Source: an uncultured beta proteobacterium (lineage in GTDB: Bacteria; Pseudomonadota; Gammaproteobacteria; Burkholderiales; Burkholderiaceae_C). Taken from it: DNA of 40,522 nucleotides. The position numbers and the translations under genes are program-made. Below the pieces are notes generated by a model. That model searched no databases, was not told the origin of the DNA, and saw only the letters and a list, made by a program, of their open reading frames with translations. The stretch covers positions 1 through 40,522 of the forward strand of contig CAIVHU010000249.1 in NCBI GenBank assembly GCA_903905735.1, given 5' to 3'. Each line of letters opens with the position of its first letter. Within the stretch, counting starts at the first letter, position 1. This document shows, one piece after another, positions 34,971 to 40,522 of this stretch.

Positions 34971-35176
34971 AACAAATCTCTCGTAGAGAGTTTGTCCATG
35001 ACGCGCGTGTTATGTGGATACGTCAAAAGGCGTTATTCCGTCGCCCTAAAAAACAAATCTCTATTTATACTCAAATGAAAGAATTTCCAAGAATATCAAA
35101 CCCGCAAAGAATATACATCGTATCTACTACGATAAGAAGAAACGCACACCACGTGGATAGCCAGGTATCTAACTGA
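34967..35176 (+). CDS. Small basic reading frame crossing the right Xer site
   Basis: 69 residues from GTG at 34967, overlapping the previous stop by four bases. The N-terminal half is basic (KQISRREFVHDARVMWIRQK). From residue ~49 on it runs through the Xer-like site at 35101-35128, so its C-terminus depends on what lies beyond the element and would differ in the excised circle. No family is recognised; the coupling to the upstream gene is the main support. Confidence 0.35.
   Translation: MKQISRREFVHDARVMWIRQKALFRRPKKQISIYTQMKEFPRISNPQRIYIVSTTIRRNAHHVDSQVSN
35101..35128. other. Second Xer-like site (right junction) with degenerate XerD arm
   Basis: Arm CCCGCAAAGAA (35101-35111), spacer TATACA (35112-35117) and arm TCGTATCTACT (35118-35128). 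Spacer and right arm are identical to the left junction at 33764-33780. The left arm does not resemble a XerD site. This is the pattern reported for attP of TLC-phi-type elements. Confidence 0.65.
35112..35160 (+). pseudogene. Start of a second, diverged xafT-like frame, truncated
   Basis: Read in the frame of the first xafT region, this encodes IHRIYYDKKKRTPRG then TAG, against IHRIYYGTKKATPRKAR at the left junction. Six of the ten compared codons after the identical core differ only at the third base. This looks like the start of a second tandem IMEX or a related element. Similarity ends at about 35154, where the neighbouring transposon probably begins. Confidence 0.5.
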
Positions 35177-35324
35177 CTTAGCCAGCTGCGTCACCAAAAT
35201 CCTCAGGCATCTAACGCTCTTATCGCCCGTTTCGGACAGCCTAGAAAAACAGATGCCTGAAACGGACAGCCTAAAAAATTAGATGCCTGAAATGGACAGC
35301 CTAATTGGGAAGAATGCCTGAGGA
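35162..35324. repeat. Five-copy CAGGCATCT repeat array, candidate transposon end
   Basis: CAGGTATCT at 35162-35170 and CAGGCATCT at 35204-35212 are in plus orientation. AGATGCCTG at 35251-35259 and 35281-35289 and AGAATGCCTG at 35311-35320 are inverted. GGACAGCCTA occurs three times at a strict 30-bp period (35234, 35264 and 35294). TCCTCAGGCATCT and AGAATGCCTGAGGA form an outer inverted pair. Several spaced, oriented short repeats next to tniQ are what TnsB-binding ends look like, although mixed orientation within one end is unusual. Confidence 0.6.
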
Positions 35325-35502
35325 CTTAAACACCACCAATGACTGGATTTAAGCTCGTTATGGAGCTTGTTTAAACGATTTTCAAAATACGAGGACTGGC
35401 GCGCGTTTAAATAGAACGCATGTTCGACTTGGGCGGCCTATAAGCGGAGAAAAACGCGCGGGAAAAATCTGATGAGGTCGGCAGCTGAGGCTGCAAATTC
35501 AG
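35177..35502. other. Intergenic region between the Xer site and tniQ
   Basis: Apart from the repeat array it holds a short hairpin AAGCTC/GAGCTT (35351-35356, 35363-35368) followed by the palindrome GTTTAAAC. A second hairpin GCAGC/GCTGC (35481-35485, 35490-35494) lies just beyond the tniQ stop and has no T-run. No gene is seen. Confidence 0.6.
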
Positions 35503-36621
35503 CTATAAAACGGTTGGATTTGCACGTTGAGTTGAGCAAAAGTTTGTTGCGGAGGCTACCAACTGCTCAACTTTAGATAAAGCTTTGCCGACCCAGGGCC
35601 CTTGACTCCCCGATTTCCTTAAAACCAAGTCGTCGTTCAGCGACGGTTCCCACAAAACGGCAAGCTCGCCGGTTTTGGCCGATGTCAGAAAAATGCTCAA
35701 GGCCTCGACGTACCAAGCCCGCACAGCGTCCCGGATGAGCGAATCGTGGAACTCAGTCGGCGCCTCGGAGAGCAAATATTCCAGCTGACGCAGCGCCGTC
35801 GATTCGGAAATCAGGGGCCTGCTGTTTGACCAGCCCCCGGTGGCGCCTTGAGCAAAGATACCCAGACGTTTGGCCAAAACAATGGTGGCCGCCGCCATCG
35901 GGCATCGAAAGCTCACCGGACGGTAAACCGCGAATTCAAGCGCACCATCTGTGCGCAGGCAGTCCAGGTGGTCAGCCGCTAACGAATGTGCGCATATTGC
36001 ATGCTCTTCATAAAGGATGTCGCCCAACCGTACTCGGGTCGGCGCGCCTCCATTACTGCTGGTGAGCGGGTTGAGCGCAGCCAAGTCGAGTTCGCTGGGT
36101 TGGCCGGGTGCCGAATCACCCTCGAAATCGAGGTACCACTTGCGGCCAGGCTCCACCAATGAAAAGCCACAAAAGTTGCAGCTCCAAGGCAACTCGCACA
36201 ATGGGTCCAGGCGGCGGCCACAGCGTGGGCAAACGTCCAATAGTCTCGCGCCATGGTCTGAACAGAGCGTGTTGCGGCTGTCCTGAAACTCGGTTCGATG
36301 GATGAAACTGTTCAAACAGACCGGGCAATACCGAATGCCAATCCGCCAAAGCTCGCGTATGTCCAGCGGCTGCTTTTCCCCAAGCCTCGCGAACAGGTTG
36401 AGTGCCGCCAGTCGTGAATCCAGCCCCAGGCCACCTGCCATTTTGATAACAAGTTCGACCCCAGGGAACAGCATGCGTTCACGTTGTCTGCTGAAAACAC
36501 CCCCTAGGTATTCGAGCACTTGCTGGACTGAACAGGCGTTGGCAAATGCAATCTTGTTGGCAATCGACCAGAGCGACTCCCGCGGGTGAAACCAGGCCTT
36601 GTTCCAGGCAAACATGGTCAT
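35503..36621 (-). CDS. tniQ: TniQ/TnsD-like transposition target-selection protein
   Basis: 372 residues. The N-terminal TniQ domain starts WFHPRESLWSIANKIA. It is followed by a zinc-ribbon series: C99/C102 in RYCPVC, C120/H123 in LCSDHG, C131/C134 in CPRCG, and C148/C151 in CNFCG, the classic TniQ/TnsD pattern. The C-terminal ~200 residues are helical and not recognised. It is shorter than Tn7 TnsD (508 residues) and close to TniQ of Tn5053 or CAST elements. TniQ proteins link a DNA target to the TnsC ATPase. The ATG overlaps the tnsC stop by four bases. Confidence 0.85.
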   Translation of the reverse strand: MTMFAWNKAWFHPRESLWSIANKIAFANACSVQQVLEYLGGVFSRQRERMLFPGVELVIKMAGGLGLDSRLAALNLFARLGEKQPLDIRELWRIGIRYCPVCLNSFIHRTEFQDSRNTLCSDHGARLLDVCPRCGRRLDPLCELPWSCNFCGFSLVEPGRKWYLDFEGDSAPGQPSELDLAALNPLTSSNGGAPTRVRLGDILYEEHAICAHSLAADHLDCLRTDGALEFAVYRPVSFRCPMAAATIVLAKRLGIFAQGATGGWSNSRPLISESTALRQLEYLLSEAPTEFHDSLIRDAVRAWYVEALSIFLTSAKTGELAVLWEPSLNDDLVLRKSGSQGPWVGKALSKVEQLVASATNFCSTQRANPTVL

Positions 36622-37607
36622 TTGCGCCTCCTGCGAGACGGAACCGAAGCAGTCTCCAAGTCTTTGCGCGTTTTCTCCTCGTGGTCCCCGATGTGCTTAT
36701 ACGACTCGACAATGCCGCTGTCATTCGCATACCTGTCAATCAGAGACCCGACGTCGGCGCCATGGCCGCGAACCTCTTTTGCGTTCAACAGCAGCTTGTT
36801 AGCCACAAAGGCAAGGTATTTAACGGGAATATCGTCGGGGTCGCGAAAGAACTTCTTTGTGATGAGATGAAAGGACCGCTGAAAATGACTGCTGTAGGTC
36901 TCCATTCGCCAGCCCTGTGCCCACAGGTCAGGCAAGTAATGCTCGGTGTAGGTGCGCCCATTTGGAGTCGGCCACACAGTTTTGTCATAAAAAGCCAGGA
37001 ATCCTGAATACTCGGTTTGGCGCAAGCCTCTGAGTCGGTGTTTACGCAAAAAGAACCGGTCCACCAAACTTGTCCTGTTAGCGCCAGCCAATTTGCGGGG
37101 TACAGCGAGGATTTCAGGTTGACCGAACTGCAGCACAAACGTTGAAAGTCCTCGGTTAATCAGCACCTGCGTAAACTTCTTCAACCCCAGGAACTGTTCA
37201 AGTGAGAGTTCTTGAGCCTCGTCAATCAGCACCAGTACGCGGTAAACATTGAGCTCGTGAGCGTCTGATTCAGCACGTTTCACCAGTGCCTCCTCATTGC
37301 TCATGGAATAGAAAGGAGAGCGACCTCCCCTACTGTCCGCCAGCTCGCGCGCCAACTTCAACCAGGACGCACTGTCGCTGGTGCCAGACATGGTGGCATT
37401 GAAGACAACGGCGTTTTTGTGCGCGGCGCCATAGCTAACCAAAGTATTGAACAACGTCGACTTCCCACAGCGAGACTGTCCATGAACTGCAAGGGAGGTG
37501 TCGCCAGCGTCAAATAAGCCGCGTAACGTCTTGCTGAACTCAAGAACCGGTGGCGTGTTAAAGAAAATGCCGCCCTGGCGTTCTACTGGGTGTACTTCGA
37601 TAGTCAT
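36618..37607 (-). CDS. tnsC: TnsC/TniB-like AAA+ ATPase
   Basis: A 329-residue AAA+ protein. Walker A is GQSRCGKST (43-51) and Walker B is VLVLIDEAQ (124-132), with a downstream FVLQFGQPEIL sensor segment and arginine-rich LVDRFFLRKHRLRG. Size and motifs match the short TnsC/TniB class (about 330 residues) rather than Tn7 TnsC (555). It would form filaments or rings on target DNA and recruit TnsA/TnsB. The C-terminus is highly basic (SVPSRRRRK). It starts ten bases after the tnsB stop and overlaps tniQ. Confidence 0.87.
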   Translation of the reverse strand: MTIEVHPVERQGGIFFNTPPVLEFSKTLRGLFDAGDTSLAVHGQSRCGKSTLFNTLVSYGAAHKNAVVFNATMSGTSDSASWLKLARELADSRGGRSPFYSMSNEEALVKRAESDAHELNVYRVLVLIDEAQELSLEQFLGLKKFTQVLINRGLSTFVLQFGQPEILAVPRKLAGANRTSLVDRFFLRKHRLRGLRQTEYSGFLAFYDKTVWPTPNGRTYTEHYLPDLWAQGWRMETYSSHFQRSFHLITKKFFRDPDDIPVKYLAFVANKLLLNAKEVRGHGADVGSLIDRYANDSGIVESYKHIGDHEEKTRKDLETASVPSRRRRK

Positions 37608-37617
37608 GATGTGCTAC

Positions 37618-39756
37618 CTAAAATGGCTGAAATTCGTCAGCGCCATCGAGACTGGGCGACGGTGTCGGCGGGTTGGCAGGGCCCTCTTTTCTGGCTTTTT
37701 TCGCAGATGGCGCAATTGGTGCAGGCTCTTGAGTTGCAGTCGGCCTTGATTCGATAGCCGTGCCGCTGGGCAGCTCGTCCGAGTCACTGGCCATCGTTTC
37801 AACACTGGTGACGACACGCGCTCTTTCTTCCTCGGACATCACATAGTCGACGGACCCCACCCCCACGGCGGCCATGAACCCTGAAATGCCGGCAAGCAGG
37901 GCCGACGCGCCCTTGACCTTATCCAGGGTCGCTTCTCCAAGGGAGTCGATGACGCCAATCATCACGGCTGGGCCTAGACCTTTCCCACGTGTGACCGCAG
38001 TTTTGGTCGCTGCCTCAGCTATCTGGCGCCATTCCAATGAATGGGGGAACGCCCGCAAATCATTGTTAACAACAGAGACCGGAAACACAATTTCAGGATG
38101 GGCGTCTGGCACCACAAAGGCCTGCCTTGCATCTTCTTCCACGTAGATTTGGCAATCGAGGTTCGACGCGTAAAGCAACCGGCTGTCAAAGGCCATGTCG
38201 GCACTTGAATATGCCGCACCAAAAAGCTGCACCCGCAATGGACCGTGTTTTCCCCGACGGCGGGTCAAGTTCGCCGGATAGCTGGGCAACAACTTGTACG
38301 CGTTATTGGGCCCGAGCTCGCCAAGCGGGCTGACAAATGCCTCACCGCGGATGTTGAGGTCGAGCAAAAACTGTAGTGGGCTGAGCCCCCCGCATCTTGT
38401 GGCCGGTCGACAATTGAGGTTTCTGCAATAGACGTCCCAGATTTCCTCGATGTGGTGTGCGTACAGGTCATGTGTTTTTGCGGCAACCTCGGGGTCGCGC
38501 CGAGATGGCGCGCGTGGGTGGCTGCCGGTGCCGACCGGCAGAGCCTCCACCGCTTTCGCGAAACCAGCAAAGAGCCCTTCGATGGTCTCGCGTTCTGTGG
38601 GCTGCTCCAACCTCTCAGACTTGACCCGGCATCCGACAACGGCCTCTATCCGGCCTTTATCAGCCAGAGACAGATGACTGCTGTCGCTGTCCCAGGCGAG
38701 CTCCATCCGGGTGTTGCGTTGGAATTCGGTGAGTTCCGCCGGAAAGGCGGCACCCTCGGCATATCGAAATTCTGGGCTATTAAGTGAAAGGGCGCGCTTT
38801 GCCGGGGGCATGAGCGCTCGTCGTATCAGCTTCAAAATGTCATTTCTGTCATATCTTTCCCGGTAACTCACACTGGTGGCCAGCACTGCGCCGCTGCGCT
38901 TGTCTCGCAGCGCCAGCACCCAAAATCGAGAAGCGTCCACCCAGGTCATCACACGCTTCCTGTTGAGTGCGCCAATATTGAAGATGCCGTGAACCAAGTG
39001 CTCGTCCAACTCCACTCGTTCAAACGCTTTGTAATCAATGGGGGCCTGTGTCGACAGAATCATCGCGATGTCCGTTGCAGCCATTTTCGCGGCGGCCTCT
39101 CCGAACTGGTTCTCAATTGTTTGCATCGGATACAGCGTTCGGGTCACTCGCCACCATTCGTAAATGGCGTTAGCCCCGAGCTTCTTTGTATTGAACGGCC
39201 ATTGGTGGGCGGCCACTCCGGCTTCCCGGCAGACCACGTGAAAGACCGCCACGATGGTCGAGTAATTGATGATGGAAACCGGCGGCTTCCCGGGCAGCCG
39301 CCGGTTTTTCACAAAAGCCGTCATCGCGTTTTCAATGCCAGGGTGTACCCGAAATAGCTCCTTGAGGGTGCCTTTGAGCCCCTGCCCTTTTTCGGCATGC
39401 GCAGGATTGATGCCGCGTCGACGTCTATGGGACTCTCCGGGCAGGCGTCGCCCGGGTACGCAGGCCCATAGCCCGGTCATTTGCTGGGTACTTGGGTTTT
39501 TGCGCAGGCACCGTTCGGCGAGGCCTCTTGCTTTCGCCAGCGAGAATCCCGTTCGATTCTTGATTTCATCCTTGCTCGCAGTCTTGGACACATAGAGTTC
39601 GACGGCCAGGCAGCGCTTGCAGTACAACTCATGGGTGAGTGAGTCAAAGGCAGAGGACTCAGGCGTTGGCCAGCTCGATATTGGAGCCACCTCCTTGACC
39701 AGTTCCTCCCGTGAGACACGTGTGCGCAGGGGCACGGTTGCCACTTTAGTTTGCAT
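37618..39756 (-). CDS. tnsB: TnsB-like DDE transposase
   Basis: 712 residues, near Tn7 TnsB (702). The N-terminal ~230 residues are basic DNA-binding domains (LTHELYCKRCLAVELYVSK, GRRLPGESHRRRRG). The RNase-H-like core has candidate catalytic residues D251 in RVELDEHLV, D356 or D358 in AWDSDSSHLS, and E393 in RETIEGLFAGF. A beta-barrel domain and a long Pro/Ser/Ala-rich C-terminal tail, likely for TnsC binding, follow. It breaks and joins the transposon 3' ends. The ATG at 39756 with GAGGT seven bases upstream is preferred to a TTG at 39771. The tnsA stop lies four bases upstream. Confidence 0.85.
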   Translation of the reverse strand: MQTKVATVPLRTRVSREELVKEVAPISSWPTPESSAFDSLTHELYCKRCLAVELYVSKTASKDEIKNRTGFSLAKARGLAERCLRKNPSTQQMTGLWACVPGRRLPGESHRRRRGINPAHAEKGQGLKGTLKELFRVHPGIENAMTAFVKNRRLPGKPPVSIINYSTIVAVFHVVCREAGVAAHQWPFNTKKLGANAIYEWWRVTRTLYPMQTIENQFGEAAAKMAATDIAMILSTQAPIDYKAFERVELDEHLVHGIFNIGALNRKRVMTWVDASRFWVLALRDKRSGAVLATSVSYRERYDRNDILKLIRRALMPPAKRALSLNSPEFRYAEGAAFPAELTEFQRNTRMELAWDSDSSHLSLADKGRIEAVVGCRVKSERLEQPTERETIEGLFAGFAKAVEALPVGTGSHPRAPSRRDPEVAAKTHDLYAHHIEEIWDVYCRNLNCRPATRCGGLSPLQFLLDLNIRGEAFVSPLGELGPNNAYKLLPSYPANLTRRRGKHGPLRVQLFGAAYSSADMAFDSRLLYASNLDCQIYVEEDARQAFVVPDAHPEIVFPVSVVNNDLRAFPHSLEWRQIAEAATKTAVTRGKGLGPAVMIGVIDSLGEATLDKVKGASALLAGISGFMAAVGVGSVDYVMSEEERARVVTSVETMASDSDELPSGTAIESRPTATQEPAPIAPSAKKARKEGPANPPTPSPSLDGADEFQPF

Positions 39757-39760
39757 GGTG

Positions 39761-40366
39761 TTACCTCGCAACTTCCATATTCAGGCTGAGTGGAACCCGC
39801 GTCAGGTCCCAAGTCAGGCGGCCTTTGAGCCAACAACGCAGAAAGACGTGGTAAGCCTGTGCATTGGTCAGGCCAAGGTGCTGGGCAAGACTGCCAAGGC
39901 TGAACTTGTGTTCAGGTATGGCGGTCAAAACGCCCGCCTCCCGTTTGGAGGTATCGAGGTTGCGGCCTTGAAACAAATAGGCGAGAGCAATTTTGCGATT
40001 GGTCCACTCCACCTGATTTGTTCGCAAGTCTTCTTTGAAAACAACTACCCGCTCCACACCTTCAGACGCGGCATGGGCCTCCCGAACTTGCCGGGCAATC
40101 GAAGGTTTGGAGGCTCGGCGGCCGTTGCCGAAGTCCCAATACTGCATTTTTCCCTCTGAGGTCATTGCGGTGATGGGCACCGACGTGGTCTTGGTCAACC
40201 CGGACTCGACATACGAGTAAATTGGTCCATACAATTTGTACGTCTGGACCCCGACCGTGGTTTCAAGTTTGATGATGAGCGCCTCCATGAGTGCGCTCGA
40301 CACGCAGAAGTGCTGACCAAAAAGGGCGCTGGTCACGTAGTAAACGCTATAACTTGGACGCTTCAT
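39761..40366 (-). CDS. tnsA: TnsA-like protein with apparently degenerate nuclease domain
   Basis: 201 residues. The C-terminal half fits TnsA: FKEDLRTNQVEWTNRKIALAYL (TnsA type TEEDIR...N..L..Y), then LGSLAQHLGLTNAQAYHVFL and KGRLTWDLTRVPLS. In the N-terminal half, helix SSALMEALIIKLETTVGVQ offers Glu28/Glu35. Where TnsA normally has PDF and then ExK, this protein reads VPITAMTSEGKMQYWDFG, without the expected Asp and Lys. If so, it cannot cut the 5' ends and the transposon would move by a replicative route. The ATG at 40366 has GGAG eight bases upstream; an open extension to 40492 has no similarity. It is the first gene of the tns operon. Confidence 0.7.
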   Translation of the reverse strand: MKRPSYSVYYVTSALFGQHFCVSSALMEALIIKLETTVGVQTYKLYGPIYSYVESGLTKTTSVPITAMTSEGKMQYWDFGNGRRASKPSIARQVREAHAASEGVERVVVFKEDLRTNQVEWTNRKIALAYLFQGRNLDTSKREAGVLTAIPEHKFSLGSLAQHLGLTNAQAYHVFLRCWLKGRLTWDLTRVPLSLNMEVAR

Positions 40367-40454
40367 GGGCCACTCCAGCTTTAAGACGGCCCTTCGTCGT
40401 TTCGTGTGGAAGTTGCATTGGAAAATAAAATGTAGTAGTGGGGCTCGGTGGAGC

Positions 40455-40486
40455 TTGTGGGCAACTCGCTGGCGAGTTGTCCACAA
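40455..40486. repeat. 15-bp-arm palindrome upstream of the tnsA-like gene
   Basis: TTGTGGGCAACTCGC (40455-40469) and GCGAGTTGTCCACAA (40472-40486) are inverted repeats with one mismatch and a two-base loop. The right arm contains TTGTCCACA, a DnaA-box-like 9-mer. It lies 89 bases upstream of the tnsA start, so it could be an operator, part of the transposon right end, or an origin-type site. There is no T-run, so it is not a terminator. Confidence 0.7.
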
Positions 40487-40522
40487 ATCCACGGAGCGGC
40501 TGTTTAAACACTTGATGGAACG

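Larger units (their letters stand above)
33764..35117 (+). mobile_element. Minimal Xer-dependent integrative element (IMEX-like), ~1.35 kb
   Basis: The segment is bounded by two copies of TATACATCGTATCTACTA 1348 bp apart. It carries a VC1465/XafT-like Xer activation factor gene and three overlapping small genes. Elements of this class (for example TLC-phi) have no integrase. They use host XerC/XerD at dif, with XafT activating XerD, and their attP has a degenerate XerD arm. Here the left junction has a good XerD arm and the right junction a degenerate one (CCCGCAAAGAA), which fits that model. No replication or phage structural gene is seen, so it may be non-autonomous. Confidence 0.65.
35155..40522 (-). 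mobile_element. Tn7-like transposon (tnsA-like, tnsB, tnsC, tniQ), open at right edge
   Basis: Four consecutive minus-strand genes in the canonical order TnsA-TnsB-TnsC-TniQ, with tiny gaps or overlaps. A cluster of short repeats on the far side of tniQ may be one transposon end. In Tn7 relatives the other end lies just upstream of tnsA, so it should be at or just beyond the window edge. No cargo, resistance, cas or CRISPR sequence is visible between tniQ and the repeat cluster. The left boundary is approximate, taken from where xafT-like similarity stops. Confidence 0.7.

Noticed and set aside
35221..35320. Possible CRISPR array, because of the regular 30-bp spacing
   Set aside because: The units are adjacent with no unique spacers, only three or four are present, they are imperfect, and there are no cas genes. 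Transposon-end or regulatory repeats explain them better.
35361..40511. TGGAGCTTGT and GTTTAAAC found near both sides of the Tn7-like element, as possible terminal repeats
   Set aside because: TGGAGCTTGT is in direct, not inverted, orientation and GTTTAAAC is itself a palindrome. Such short matches can occur by chance and do not define ends.

Overview
The window looks like a chromosome segment from a betaproteobacterium of the order Burkholderiales, probably Comamonadaceae (Rhodoferax/Polaromonas-like). This is an inference. It rests on the protein style of the rimP-nusA-infB-rbfA-truB cluster, the TACAAT-type -10 boxes, and a family of ~48-nt palindromic repeats that I associate with that family. 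A well-conserved housekeeping block (about 3.75-33.7 kb) sits between two blocks of mobile DNA.

Left block (1-3742): the right end of a genomic island. It holds gene-poor remnants, an AbiEi/AbiEii type IV toxin-antitoxin operon with a clear inverted-repeat operator over its promoter and start codon, and a tyrosine-recombinase integrase. It ends in a truncated 3' part of tRNA-Ser(GGA), taken as one attachment site. The island continues off the left edge.

Housekeeping block: nfeD plus a QmcA/paraslipin-type SPFH gene; a large PLP amino-acid decarboxylase; fabI; the yejABEF-type oligopeptide ABC importer; then rimP-nusA-infB-rbfA-truB-typA (ribosome and translation functions) preceded by a promoter-like box and an intrinsic terminator. 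Next come a DMT transporter and a 3-hydroxyisobutyryl-CoA-hydrolase-like gene, smpB divergent from ratA-rnfH, a DUF4124 protein, guaB-guaA, and a tightly overlapping run paiB-small membrane protein-tadA fusion-ldcA. It ends with an adenylate-cyclase/FHA protein. At least three, probably four, members of the 48-nt palindrome family are present, and two or three lie in frame inside conserved genes.

Right block (33.75 kb to the edge): a dif-like Xer site (XerD-type arm and central TATACA) starts a ~1.35 kb element. It carries a VC1465/XafT-like Xer activation factor gene and three overlapping small genes, and ends at a second Xer-like site with the same spacer and XerC-side arm but a degenerate XerD-side arm. 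This is the layout expected of a minimal IMEX (integrative element exploiting Xer). Just after the second site, the first codons of a second, diverged xafT-like frame appear and then stop. A cluster of CAGGCATCT repeats follows, then a Tn7-like operon read leftward: tnsA-like, tnsB, tnsC, tniQ. The TnsA-like protein keeps a recognisable C-terminal domain but seems to lack the usual PD...ExK nuclease residues. No cargo genes, cas genes or CRISPR array are visible in the part of the transposon within the window.

The most novel part is this right block: a cargo-poor Tn7-like transposon with a possibly nuclease-dead TnsA, apparently inserted within tens of bases of an Xer/dif-type site in a tandem IMEX array.
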